Source: Massilia agrisoli (GTDB lineage Bacteria; Pseudomonadota; Gammaproteobacteria; Burkholderiales; Burkholderiaceae_D). Taken from it: a DNA stretch of 64,000 nucleotides. The translations under genes and the position numbers were made by a program. Numbering within the stretch: position 1 is the stretch's first letter; each line of letters starts with the position of its first letter. Below are positions 20,829 to 33,462 of this stretch, piece after piece. The DNA is taken from NCBI RefSeq assembly GCF_020831365.1, contig NZ_JAJHPV010000014.1, positions 124,001 through 188,000 of the forward strand, read 5' to 3'. The notes beneath the pieces are model-generated. The model made no database searches, was not told the origin of the DNA, and was given only the letters and a program-made list of their open reading frames with translations.

Positions 20829-21173
20829 TTAGCGCGAGCCGCCTTTGGCGCCGCCGCCCGAACCGCTACCGGCGTTCGACTGGTTGCCGCCACCCGACTT
20901 GCCGCCGGAATTATCCGCACCGCTCTGGCGGTTGCCGCCGCCGTGGCTGAGCTTGCCAGCCTCGCGTGCTTCTTCCGACGTGAATTGATGGGCGTTGCCC
21001 GATGCGTGAGCAGCGCGACCGCCTTCGGAGGCGATTTCCCGCTGCCGTTGCGGGTCCATCGAAGCGAAGCCGCGGTTGCTGGTGTCGCTCTGCTTGTTAC
21101 CGCGGCCGCCACCCTGGTTGCCGCCGGATTGCTTGTTGCCGCCCTTGTTGCCGCCTTGCTTATTGGTAGCCAT
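20829..21173 (-). CDS. KGG-repeat stress-induced protein
   Basis: A 114-residue, very glycine-rich, hydrophilic protein. The central block GFASMDPQRQREIASEGG followed by SGNAHQFTSEEAREAG matches the KGG domain found in general-stress proteins such as GsiB and ConE/YciG types. The rest is low-complexity G/N/K/Q sequence, and the protein is probably disordered. AGGAG lies 6 nt before the ATG. Family members accumulate under general stress or in stationary phase and are thought to protect other proteins. Small stress genes on both sides suggest a common condition, but no shared operator is visible. Confidence 0.88.
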   Translation of the reverse strand: MATNKQGGNKGGNKQSGGNQGGGRGNKQSDTSNRGFASMDPQRQREIASEGGRAAHASGNAHQFTSEEAREAGKLSHGGGNRQSGADNSGGKSGGGNQSNAGSGSGGGAKGGSR

Positions 21174-21440
21174 CTTGATCTCCTGTTTCTATTTGGTTTG
21201 TTCCCGCTACCGGCCGCCCCGCATGCGGCAGGGGCGGCATGGCGTGTAGCAGAGATTGCATGGTAAGTGATCGAAATTCGGATTAAAGTAGGAGAAGTGG
21301 CGGCGCGCATGTAGGACGCTGTAAATCGCCGGGCCCGCGTTTTTGCAACATTTCACGCGGTCAAGCTGGCATGGATGAGTTTGGAACGGATGCCGTGCCG
21401 ACAGGTCAAACACAACATGTCCGCCATTGGCGAGGTCTGC

Positions 21441-22757
21441 ATGAAACTGGCGCAATTCATCCGGTCCGGCATCGAGCCCATCCTCGACGAATGGGAGCAC
21501 CAGGCCAGGCAAATGCCGTCGGCGCGCGAGCTCGATGGGCGCGCCTTGCGCAAGCACGCGCGCGGGATGCTGCAGGTGATCGCCGACTACGTCGAATGCG
21601 GGCCGGGCGCGGATCAGTCCTGCGCGGGCGGCATGGGCAACTGCGGCGCCGTCGAGAGCCACGCGGCGCGCCATGGGGCGGTGCGGCTTGCCCAGGGCTT
21701 TTCAGTCAACGATGCGGTGGCTGAATTCCGCGCGCTGCGCGCGGCCGTGATGGCGCTGTGGACCGAGCGTGGCGGCTGCGCCGACGCCGCCGCTGAAATC
21801 ACCCGCTTCAACGAGGCGGTCGACCAGGCTGTGGCCGACGCGCTGGCGCGCTACGCGGCGCTGCGCGACTACCAGTCGCGGCTGTTCGATGCGCTGCTGT
21901 CGAGTTCACCGGACCTGGCCTTCATCATCGACCCGCACGGGCGCATCATCTATGCCAACCGGGCCTTTGCCAGGCACCTGCGGGTCGAGGCGGACCAGCT
22001 TCCCGGCGCCGATTTCTTTGCACTGGCCGCCGCATTCGCGCCCGAAATCGACGTGCACGTGGCCCATGTGCTGCAGGCCCAGGCGACCCATCGCGGCGAA
22101 CTGACATTCACCCTCGCACCGGGCCGTTACAAGACCTATGAATACCTGCTGGTGCCGGTGCTCGACCCGCAAGGCCGCAGCGAGGCGGTGGCCGGCACCG
22201 CGCGCGACGTCACCGAACGCAAGGAGGTCGAGGACCGGATCCGCCGCAGCGCCAATTACGACCACCTGACCGGCCTGCCGAACCGCAGCCTGTTCCGCGA
22301 GCGGATCGAGCACGAGATCAAGCACGCGGCCCGTACCGGGTTGCCGCTGGCACTGCTGTTCCTCGACCTCGACGGCTTCAAGGACGTCAACGACAAGCTT
22401 GGGCACGAGGCGGGCGACCAGCTGCTGCAGGAAGTGGCCCACCGCATCAGCGCCTGCGTGCGCGACACCGACACGGTGGCGCGCCTGGGCGGCGATGAAT
22501 TCACGGTGGTGCTGACCGAAGTGACGCAGCCGGCCAAGGTCGATTCGCTGTGCGCCAAGATGCTGGCGGCGCTGGAAAAGCCGTTTGTGCTCGAAGCAGG
22601 GGAGGCGCGCGTTTCGGCCAGCATCGGCATCACCCTGTATCCGGGCGGCGCCGCCAGTCCCGACGAACTGCTGCGCCAGGCCGATGCCGCCATGTACGCG
22701 GCCAAGAACGCGGGCCGCAACCGCTATCACTTCTTTGCGGCCCGGCCGCCCGTCTAG
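21441..22757 (+). CDS. Diguanylate cyclase with helical sensor and PAS domain
   Basis: A 438-residue cytoplasmic protein. The N-terminal ~150 residues (MKLAQFIRSGIEPILDEWE onward) form a helical RsbRD/globin-like sensor, a PAS domain spans about 155-275, and the GGDEF domain follows with the intact active site RLGGDEF (G350-F354). RDTD five residues before it is a product-inhibition I-site, so the protein should make and sense c-di-GMP. ATG 21441 is chosen because GGCGAGG precedes it at good spacing; in-frame ATGs at 21375 and 21417 would extend it. Its stop overlaps that of the convergent hydrolase gene in a shared CTAG. The PilZ protein at 2146 is a possible receptor. Confidence 0.88.
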   Translation: MKLAQFIRSGIEPILDEWEHQARQMPSARELDGRALRKHARGMLQVIADYVECGPGADQSCAGGMGNCGAVESHAARHGAVRLAQGFSVNDAVAEFRALRAAVMALWTERGGCADAAAEITRFNEAVDQAVADALARYAALRDYQSRLFDALLSSSPDLAFIIDPHGRIIYANRAFARHLRVEADQLPGADFFALAAAFAPEIDVHVAHVLQAQATHRGELTFTLAPGRYKTYEYLLVPVLDPQGRSEAVAGTARDVTERKEVEDRIRRSANYDHLTGLPNRSLFRERIEHEIKHAARTGLPLALLFLDLDGFKDVNDKLGHEAGDQLLQEVAHRISACVRDTDTVARLGGDEFTVVLTEVTQPAKVDSLCAKMLAALEKPFVLEAGEARVSASIGITLYPGGAASPDELLRQADAAMYAAKNAGRNRYHFFAARPPV

Positions 22758-23596
22758 CTGCTGCGCGCGAGCGCGAACTGGGACGCGAGGAAGCCTGCGA
22801 TCTTGTCCTGGGTGGCAGGCAGGTAGGGGATGTTCAGGTGGTCGGAATCGGGAATGATTTCGTCCAGCTGCAGCCGGCCCAGCTTGGACACCAGCAGGTC
22901 GGTGTGCGAATGCGGCACCACGTCGTCGCTGGCGGCGCGCACCACGTAGGTGGGGGCCTTCAGCTCGGCCGCGTACTTGACCGATTCGAAACGGTGGCGC
23001 AGCACGAAGCTGACCGGCACCGCGCGGAAGCGGCGCTGGGCGATCGCCAGGATCGAGTCGTAGGGCGTGATCAGCACCACCGAATGCACCGGCCGCTGCA
23101 TCGCGACCTGCACCGCCACGCCGGAACCGAGGCTGCGCCCGACCACGGCCACGCGGGCCGGGTCGACATGGCTGCGCGCGGCCAGCCAGTCGAACAGCAT
23201 GCAGCCGTCTTCGACCATGTGGTTCTCGGCCGGGTCGCCCTGCGAGTCGCCGTAGCCGCGGTAATTCACCGCCAGTACCGCCATGCCGGGGAACAGCTTG
23301 CCGGCGTCGCGGGCCACCCACGACACTTCTTCCGAACGGCCGCCGAAGTACACGACCGCCGGGTGCGGGCCGACCACGGCCGGCTTCATCAGCCAGCCGG
23401 ACAGCCTGGTGCCGTCGGCGGCGCGCAAGGTCACCAGGCGGGTGCGGTGGCCGCTGCTGCGCGGACTGGCCACTTCGCGCTTGATGGTCGGGTTGAAGAC
23501 CAGCCGGCGCTGGCTGGCCGCAATCGCGGCGGTAAAGCCGACCCACAGCACGCTGGCGATGCCGGCAATGCCGGCCACTTTTCGGGAATTGTTCAT
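22754..23596 (-). CDS. Membrane-anchored alpha/beta hydrolase
   Basis: A 280-residue protein of the YfhR/BEM46-like group. The N-terminal hydrophobic segment (IAGIASVLWVGFTAAIAAS) is an anchor or uncleaved signal. The hydrolase fold shows the oxyanion region VYFGGRSEE, the strand AVLAVNYRGYGDSQG, the nucleophile elbow GRSLGSG, the acid strand YVVRAASDDVVP and a late His in DSDHLNI. Esterase or thioesterase activity is likely, on an unknown substrate. The start is the ATG that begins MNNSRKV; the frame is open much further upstream, but that part is antisense to a kinase gene and has no coding character. Confidence 0.88.
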   Translation of the reverse strand: MNNSRKVAGIAGIASVLWVGFTAAIAASQRRLVFNPTIKREVASPRSSGHRTRLVTLRAADGTRLSGWLMKPAVVGPHPAVVYFGGRSEEVSWVARDAGKLFPGMAVLAVNYRGYGDSQGDPAENHMVEDGCMLFDWLAARSHVDPARVAVVGRSLGSGVAVQVAMQRPVHSVVLITPYDSILAIAQRRFRAVPVSFVLRHRFESVKYAAELKAPTYVVRAASDDVVPHSHTDLLVSKLGRLQLDEIIPDSDHLNIPYLPATQDKIAGFLASQFALARSS

Positions 23597-23755
23597 ATGC
23601 ACCAGTCTATCCGGCTTCAGGGCTGTGCACCATGGCGCGCGCAGCCGTGCGCGCATCCTTGCGCTAACCCAGCTATTTAGTACCGCGCATACAACAGTCC
23701 GCGTGCGCGCGCATGCCTGTGGTAACCTTTTCTGCCTAACTATTAGTCGGCAAAC

Positions 23756-27726
<3,971 letters not shown>

Positions 27727-27730
<4 letters not shown>

Positions 27731-28185
27731 ATGCGTTCGGCCAGCGGCGGGCGGAACACCATCACCGGCACCGGCGCATAGGCCAGCACCTTCTGGGTTT
27801 CGCTGCCGGCCAGCAGGCGGCCGATGCCGCGCCGGCCATGCGAGGCCATGAAGATCACATCGCAATGGTGCCTGGCCGCCGCGGCGATGATTTCCTCGTG
27901 CGGATGGAACGACAGCGCCACTTCGGTGGTGCAGGGCACGCCGGCCTGGCTTGCCGCGTCGGCCACGCGGGCGACGCGCTGGCGCGCCAGCTCCTGCAGT
28001 TCGCGGCTGTCGAGGCCCCCATCGAGCACCAGGGCGCCGTCCACCACCGGCACCACCGGGTAGGGCTCGGCCACCGACAGCGCGACGATGCGCGCGCCGC
28101 AGCAGCGCGCGAAGCCGATGGCCGCTTCCACCGCCATCTGCGAGATCTCCGAACCGTCGGTCGGCACCAGCAGGGTCTTGAACAT
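27727..28185 (-). CDS. Single-domain universal stress protein
   Basis: A 152-residue UspA-fold protein beginning MFKTLLVPTDGSEIS, with the ATP-binding type end motif IFMASHGRRGIGRLLAGSET. A strong GGAGG overlaps the stop of the upstream two-domain usp gene, so the two are translationally coupled members of one operon. Universal stress proteins of this type bind ATP and help survival under growth arrest or oxygen limitation. The operon faces an FNR box at 29135, but no consensus class II -10 is visible on this side. Confidence 0.92.
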
Positions 28186-28193
28186 GTGGCCTC

Positions 28194-29030
28194 CTAGTGC
28201 GACATCAGCACCGGCACCGTCATGGTGCGCAGCACGGTCTCGGTGGCGCCGCCCAGCAGCAGCTCGCGCAGTCGTGCGTGGCCGTAGCCGCCCATGACGA
28301 TCAGGTCGGCGTTGCGGTCGGCCGCCATCGACAGCAGCGCATTGCCGACGTCGATGCCAGTCTGTTGCAGCGACACTTCGATATTCACGCCGTGGCGCGC
28401 CAGGTACAGGGCGATATCGGCGCCGGGCTGCTCGCCGTGGGCGTCGAAGGGGCTGGGGTTGAACACCGCGATCGTCACATGGCGCGCGCGCTTGAGCAGC
28501 GGGATCGCGTTGGTCACGGCGCGGGTGGCCTCCATGCTGGCGTCCCATGCGACCAGCACGTTGTCGCCCAGCCGTTCGAAGGTGCCGGCGTAGGGCACCA
28601 CCAGCACCGGCCGCGCGCTGTTGAGCATCACGTACTCGGGCAGGCGCGGCGTCAGGCGCGCCGACTGGTCGTCAAGGTCGGTCTGGCTGACTACCACCAG
28701 GTCGGCATAGCGCGACTGCAGCGCCAGCCCGCCTTCGGGTTCGTCATCGACCAGCCGGCGTTCGCAGGTCGGCACCCCGGCTTCCGCGGCCAGCGCCTCG
28801 AAGCGTGCGAGCGACTCGCCGGCGCGCTGGTACAGTGCATCCATGTGCATCGCCACCACGGTGCGGGTCAGGTCGATGCTGCTGTCCTGGTACAGGAAGC
28901 GCGAAATACCCGTCATGGCCGTTCCCACCAGGTGGGCGCCCTCGGCCAGGGCGAGGCGGGCGGCGACGCGCACGCGCTCTTCGGCATGGCGCGACGAATC
29001 GGCGTGGACGAGTATGGTCTTGTACGACAT
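28194..29030 (-). CDS. Tandem-domain universal stress protein
   Basis: A 278-residue protein with two Usp folds in series. The first begins SYKTILVHADSSRHAEE. The second begins NVLVAWDASMEAT and ends with the ATP-loop motif IVMGGYGHARLRELLLGG. The first domain lacks a clear G-x2-G-x9-GS/T loop, so only the second probably binds nucleotide. The ATG follows AGGA. It is the first gene of a usp operon transcribed away from the patZ-like gene. The 105-bp gap to a perfect FNR box, and a TAATCT hexamer on this strand at 29073-29068, leave room for FNR control at a class I distance, which is speculative. Confidence 0.9.
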   Translation of the reverse strand: MSYKTILVHADSSRHAEERVRVAARLALAEGAHLVGTAMTGISRFLYQDSSIDLTRTVVAMHMDALYQRAGESLARFEALAAEAGVPTCERRLVDDEPEGGLALQSRYADLVVVSQTDLDDQSARLTPRLPEYVMLNSARPVLVVPYAGTFERLGDNVLVAWDASMEATRAVTNAIPLLKRARHVTIAVFNPSPFDAHGEQPGADIALYLARHGVNIEVSLQQTGIDVGNALLSMAADRNADLIVMGGYGHARLRELLLGGATETVLRTMTVPVLMSH

Positions 29031-29134
29031 GGCAAATCCTTTCGCATGAAGTGGACTGTATGACACTAGATTAGGCCGCGCCACGGCCTGCGTCCAGCAG
29101 GGATTTTGAAAGGCAAGGGCGGGTTCCGGTATTT

Positions 29135-29176
29135 TTGATGCACATCAACTAATTTGCCGCGCTGGGCCACTAAGCT
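29135..29176 (+). promoter_or_regulatory. FNR box and class II promoter of the patZ-like gene
   Basis: TTGATGCACATCAA (29135-29148) is a perfect TTGAT-N4-ATCAA FNR site. TAAGCT (29171-29176) is a good -10 hexamer and begins exactly 36 bp after the box start. The expected transcription start near 29183 puts the box centre at about -41.5, the class II activator position. Confidence 0.88.
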
Positions 29177-29209
29177 GCCCGGCTCCTGAACAACAAGAAG
29201 GTGCTGACC

Positions 29210-31891
29210 ATGAGCGTGAGGAACCTGGACCAGCTGTTCGCCCCCCGTTCGGTGGCCGTCATCGGCGCCTCGCTGCGCCCGCACAGCGTAGGCGCCACGG
29301 TGCTGCGCAACGTGCTTGCGGCCGGGTTCAAGGGGCCGGTGTATCCGGTCAATCCCAAATACGACACGCTGTGCGGGCTGCGCACCTGGCCCGGTGTCGA
29401 AGCCTTGCCCGAAGCGCCCGGCCTGGCCATCATCTGCACGCCGGCGGCGACGGTGCCGGCCATCGTGCGCCAGCTCGGCGCGGCCGGCACGCGCGCGGCG
29501 ATCATCCTCAGCGCCGGCCTCGGCGCAGGAACGGATGCCCACGGCCGTACCTTCAAGCAGGCCGCGCTCGATGCGGCGCGCCCCTACGTGCTGCGCCTGC
29601 TCGGCCCCAACTGCGTCGGCCTGCTGGTGCCGGGCATCGGCCTGAACGCCAGCTTCGCCCACACCGGCGCCATCCCCGGGCGGATCGCCTTCGTATCGCA
29701 GTCGGGCGGCATGGTGACCGCGGTGCTGGACTGGGCGCGTTCGCGCGGCATCGGTTTTTCGAAGTTCATTTCGCTGGGCGAAAGCGCCGACGTCGACTTC
29801 GGCGACGTGCTGGACTTCCTCGCCAGCGACGCCGACACCGGCGCCATCCTGATGTACATGGAAGACGTGCGCCATGCGCGCAAGTTCATGTCGGCGGCGC
29901 GCGCGGCAGCGCGCAGCAAGCCGGTGCTGGTGCTCAAGGCCGGGCGCATGCCGGAAGGGGCGCGCGCCGCCGCTTCGCACACCGGCGCGCTGGCCGGCGC
30001 CGACGACGTCTACGACGCCGCCATCCGCCGCGCCGGCATGCTGCGGGTGCTGACCACCGAAGACATGTTCGCCGCCGTCGAGACGCTGGCGCACGCGCGC
30101 ACCCGCGGCGGCGAGCGGCTGGCCATCATGACCAATGGCGGCGGTCCCGGCGTCATGGCGGCCGACGCGCTGGGCGCGGCCGGCGGCACGCTGCCTGCGC
30201 TCAGCGCCGCGACCCTGGCCAGCCTGGACGCGGTGCTGCCGCCGACCTGGTCGCGCGCCAACCCGGTCGACATCATCGGCGACGCGCCGGTGCAGCGCTA
30301 CTGCGACACCCTCAGCGTGCTGCTGAACGACCCTGGCAACGATGCGGTGCTGTTCATCCATGCCCCCACCGCCATCGTGCCCAGCGCCGACATCGCGCGC
30401 GCGGTGGCGCCGCTGGCAAAAGCCGCGTCGCGCAGCGTGCTGGCTTGCTGGCTGGGCGGCGACGGGGTGCTCGAGGCGCGCCGGATCTTTGCGGCCGAAG
30501 GCATTCCTGCCTATGCCACGCCCGAAGAGGCGGTCAGCGCCTTCATGCAGGTCGCCCAGTACCGGCGCAACCAGGACCTGCTGATGCAGGTGCCCGCGAC
30601 GGTGGCGGTGCATGTGGCCGAAGGGCGGGCGGTGGCGGCGCAGGTGGTGCGCGCGGTGCTGGCAAGCGGCCGCTCCATCCTCACCGAGCCGGAGGCCAAG
30701 CAGGTGCTGGGCGCCTATGGCATCCCGGTGGTCCAGACCCGCACCGCCGCCGATCCGGGCGCCGCGGCCGAGGCGGCCACCGCGATCGGCTATCCGGTCG
30801 CCGTCAAGATCCTGTCGCCCGACATCACCCACAAGTCCGACGTCGGCGGGGTGGCGCTCGACCTCGACACCGCGGAGGCGGTGCGCGCCGCCGCGACCCG
30901 CATGCAGCGCCGCCTCGGCCAGCTCATGCCCGGCGCGCGCCTCGAGGGCTTCACCGTGCAAAGCATGGCGCGCCGTCCGCAGGCGCACGAACTGATTGTG
31001 GGCGTGGCGACCGACCCGGTATTCGGGCCGGTGATCCTGTTCGGCCAGGGCGGCGTCGCGGTCGAGGTCATGGCCGACCACGCGGTCGGGCTGCCGCCGC
31101 TCAACGCCGTGCTGGCGCGCGACATGATCTCGCGCACCCGGGTGGCCAGGCTGCTGGCCGGCTACCGCAACCGGCCGGCGGCCGACATCGACGCCATCGT
31201 CCGGGTGCTGGTGCAGGTGTCGCAACTGGTGGCCGACATCCCCGAGCTTGTCGAACTGGACATCAATCCGCTGCTGGCCGACAGCGAAGGGGTGATCGCC
31301 CTCGACGCCCGCATCCGGGTCGAACTGGCCGACCAGACCGCCAGCACGCTGGACCGGCTGGCGATCCGTCCCTATCCGGCCGAACTGGAAGAACAAGTGG
31401 TGTGGAATGGCGAAACGCTGACACTGCGGCCGATCCGCCCCGAGGACGGGCCCGCGCACCTGGCGTTTTTCGCCGCCCTGACGCCGGACGACGTGCGCTA
31501 CCGGATGTTCGTGCGGGTGCGCGAGCTGCAGCCGTCGCAGCTGGCGCGCTTCACCCAGATCGACTACGACCGGGAAATGGCGTTTATCGCCACCCGCGCC
31601 TTACCAGGCGGCGGCGAACAGACCCTCGGGGTGGCGCGGGTGGTGGCCGACCCGGACAACATCCAGGCCGAGTTTGCCGTCACCGTGCGCTCCGACCTCA
31701 AGGGCCACGGGCTGGGGCGGGTCCTGATGGAAAAGCTGATTGCCTACTGCCGCACGCGCGGGACCCGCGAAATCGTCGGCGAGGCGCTGCCCCAGAACGC
31801 CCGCGTGATCAAGCTGGTGCGCAAGCTGGGCTTCGAGGTCACGCCCAATCCCGCCGAAGACTCGGTCCACCTGAGTTTGCGGCTGGACTAG
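29210..31891 (+). CDS. PatZ/Pat-like fusion: ADP-forming acyl-CoA synthetase-like domain plus GNAT protein acetyltransferase
   Basis: An 893-residue protein matching the layout of PatZ (YfiQ). The CoA-binding domain opens with LFAPRSVAVIGASLRPHSVG. Succinyl-CoA-ligase-like domains follow, with phospho-His region candidates and the ATP-grasp part LAVKILSPDITHKSD (AVKILSPDITHKSDVGG region). The last ~160 residues are a GNAT acetyltransferase with LRPIRPEDGPAHLAFF and the acetyl-CoA loop DLKGHGLGRVLME. Homologues acetylate lysines of enzymes such as acetyl-CoA synthetase, with the ligase part acting as an acyl-CoA sensor. The ATG at 29210 is preferred to a GTG 9 nt upstream. A perfect FNR promoter precedes it, linking protein acetylation to low oxygen. 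Confidence 0.88.
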   Translation: MSVRNLDQLFAPRSVAVIGASLRPHSVGATVLRNVLAAGFKGPVYPVNPKYDTLCGLRTWPGVEALPEAPGLAIICTPAATVPAIVRQLGAAGTRAAIILSAGLGAGTDAHGRTFKQAALDAARPYVLRLLGPNCVGLLVPGIGLNASFAHTGAIPGRIAFVSQSGGMVTAVLDWARSRGIGFSKFISLGESADVDFGDVLDFLASDADTGAILMYMEDVRHARKFMSAARAAARSKPVLVLKAGRMPEGARAAASHTGALAGADDVYDAAIRRAGMLRVLTTEDMFAAVETLAHARTRGGERLAIMTNGGGPGVMAADALGAAGGTLPALSAATLASLDAVLPPTWSRANPVDIIGDAPVQRYCDTLSVLLNDPGNDAVLFIHAPTAIVPSADIARAVAPLAKAASRSVLACWLGGDGVLEARRIFAAEGIPAYATPEEAVSAFMQVAQYRRNQDLLMQVPATVAVHVAEGRAVAAQVVRAVLASGRSILTEPEAKQVLGAYGIPVVQTRTAADPGAAAEAATAIGYPVAVKILSPDITHKSDVGGVALDLDTAEAVRAAATRMQRRLGQLMPGARLEGFTVQSMARRPQAHELIVGVATDPVFGPVILFGQGGVAVEVMADHAVGLPPLNAVLARDMISRTRVARLLAGYRNRPAADIDAIVRVLVQVSQLVADIPELVELDINPLLADSEGVIALDARIRVELADQTASTLDRLAIRPYPAELEEQVVWNGETLTLRPIRPEDGPAHLAFFAALTPDDVRYRMFVRVRELQPSQLARFTQIDYDREMAFIATRALPGGGEQTLGVARVVADPDNIQAEFAVTVRSDLKGHGLGRVLMEKLIAYCRTRGTREIVGEALPQNARVIKLVRKLGFEVTPNPAEDSVHLSLRLD

Positions 31892-31960
31892 TAACATCTT
31901 GCTAATTGCTTGCGGCGGCCGGGCTGGAACCGGGCCCGCCGCGGGGTGCTTCGGCCGTTT

Positions 31961-32002
31961 TTGATCCACCGCAAGGATTTTGCAGGTGCTGATCAATAGA
32001 CT
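31961..32002 (+). promoter_or_regulatory. FNR-type promoter of hemN with one degenerate half-site
   Basis: TTGATCCACCGCAA (31961-31974) keeps the left half-site but has CGCAA in place of ATCAA. TAGACT (31997-32002) is a good -10, and its start is again 36 bp from the box start. The spacing equals that of the patZ-like and ccoN promoters. AAGGATTTT directly after the box is shared with ccoN. Confidence 0.78.
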
Positions 32003-32033
32003 GCGCTTACAGTCAGGTTTGGAGCAACACTCA

Positions 32034-33452
32034 ATGAACGTATCCGCAATACCGGTAGCCGCCGTCCCCAGCGTCGAATTCGACGGCGCGCTCATCCGCA
32101 AGCTGAGCCAGTCCGGACCCCGCTACACCTCGTACCCGACCGCCGACCGTTTCAGCGAGAGCTTCGGCTACCGCGATTACCTGCAGGCAGTGGCCGGCCT
32201 GCGCACGCGCGGCGTCGCCAAGCCGCTGTCCCTGTACCTGCACATCCCGTTCTGCGACACCGTCTGCTACTACTGCGCCTGCAATAAGATCGTCACCAAG
32301 AACCGCGACAAGGCGGTCACCTACCTGAGCTACCTGAAGCGCGAAATCGAAATGCAGGGCCGCCTGTTCGCCGGCATGAACCAGGTCGAGCAGCTGCACC
32401 TGGGCGGCGGCACCCCGACCTACTTCTCGGACGAGCAGATGGGCGACCTGATGGCGCATGTGCGGCGCTGGTTCCAATTGGCGCCGGACGCCGTGGGCGA
32501 ATACTCGATCGAGATCGACCCGCGCACGGTGTCGCCTGAGCGCGTGCACAGCCTGCGCCGCCAGGGCTTCAACCGGGTCAGCCTGGGCGTGCAGGACTTC
32601 GACCCTGACGTGCAGCGCGCCGTCAACCGGGTCCAGCCCGAGGACGACACCCGCGACATCATCAACGCGGCCCGTGCCGCCGGCTTCCGTTCGGTGAGCG
32701 TCGACCTGATCTACGGCCTGCCGAAGCAGAACGTCATCAGCATGGCGCAGACGCTGGCCAAGGTGATCGCCGCCAGCCCGGACCGGATCGCGATCTACAA
32801 CTACGCGCACCTGCCGCACCTGTTCAAGTCGCAGCGCCGCATCGTCGACGCCGACATGCCAGGCGCCGACGCCCGCCTCGACATGCTGGCGCTGTGCGTG
32901 CGCCGCCTGGTCGACGCCGGCTATGTCTATATCGGCATGGACCATTTCGCGCGCCCCGGCGACGACCTCGCGGTGGCGCAGCAGCAGGGCCGCCTGCACC
33001 GCAACTTCCAGGGCTATTCGACCCACGCCGAAGCGGACCTGGTGGCGTGCGGCGTATCGGCCATCGGTTCGGTCGGCGCCACCTATAGCCAGAACGTCAA
33101 GACCCTGGACGCGTATTACGATGCGCTCGACAAGAACGAGCTGCCGGTGGTGCGCGGCGTGCGCCTGTCGATGGACGACGCGCTGCGGCGCACCGTCATC
33201 CAGACGCTGATGTGCCATTTCGAGCTGTCGGTGCAAGCCATCGAGCAGGCCTACCCGGTGGAATTTGCCAGCTATTTCGAGGCCGAACTGGAGCGCCTCA
33301 AGGCGCTGGCCAGCGACGGCCTGCTGTCGGTCGGGCCCGAGTGGCTGACGGTCACGCCCAAGGGCCGGCTGCTGATCCGGAACATCTGCATGGTGTTCGA
33401 CCGCTACCTCACTTCGGCGCCGCAGCTTGCGCGCTACTCGAAGACCATCTGA
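32034..33452 (+). CDS. hemN: Oxygen-independent coproporphyrinogen III oxidase
   Basis: A 472-residue radical-SAM enzyme. It carries the HemN-specific cluster motif CDTVCYYCAC (C74, C78, C81, with C83), the upstream GPRYTSYPTADRF substrate-side motif and the LGGGTPTYF glycine-rich SAM motif. It converts coproporphyrinogen III to protoporphyrinogen IX without oxygen, providing heme for the cbb3 oxidase encoded downstream. GGAG lies 9 nt before the ATG. The N-terminal and C-terminal extensions match HemN rather than the shorter HemW. An FNR-type promoter sits directly upstream, consistent with anaerobic induction. The TauE/SafE-like gene follows after 10 bp, so the operon continues through ccoI and ccoS. 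Confidence 0.95.
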   Translation: MNVSAIPVAAVPSVEFDGALIRKLSQSGPRYTSYPTADRFSESFGYRDYLQAVAGLRTRGVAKPLSLYLHIPFCDTVCYYCACNKIVTKNRDKAVTYLSYLKREIEMQGRLFAGMNQVEQLHLGGGTPTYFSDEQMGDLMAHVRRWFQLAPDAVGEYSIEIDPRTVSPERVHSLRRQGFNRVSLGVQDFDPDVQRAVNRVQPEDDTRDIINAARAAGFRSVSVDLIYGLPKQNVISMAQTLAKVIAASPDRIAIYNYAHLPHLFKSQRRIVDADMPGADARLDMLALCVRRLVDAGYVYIGMDHFARPGDDLAVAQQQGRLHRNFQGYSTHAEADLVACGVSAIGSVGATYSQNVKTLDAYYDALDKNELPVVRGVRLSMDDALRRTVIQTLMCHFELSVQAIEQAYPVEFASYFEAELERLKALASDGLLSVGPEWLTVTPKGRLLIRNICMVFDRYLTSAPQLARYSKTI

Positions 33453-33462
33453 CAGGCATCGC

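Noticed and set aside
29371-31905. An 844-codon open frame on the same strand as the patZ-like gene
   Set aside because: It is a +1 shadow with arginine-rich low-complexity sequence and no ribosome site; the overlapping frame has clear CoA-ligase and GNAT motifs.
31911-31943. GC-rich hairpin after the patZ-like gene considered as a terminator
   Set aside because: The stem needs bulges and there is no T run; it lies immediately upstream of the hemN FNR box.
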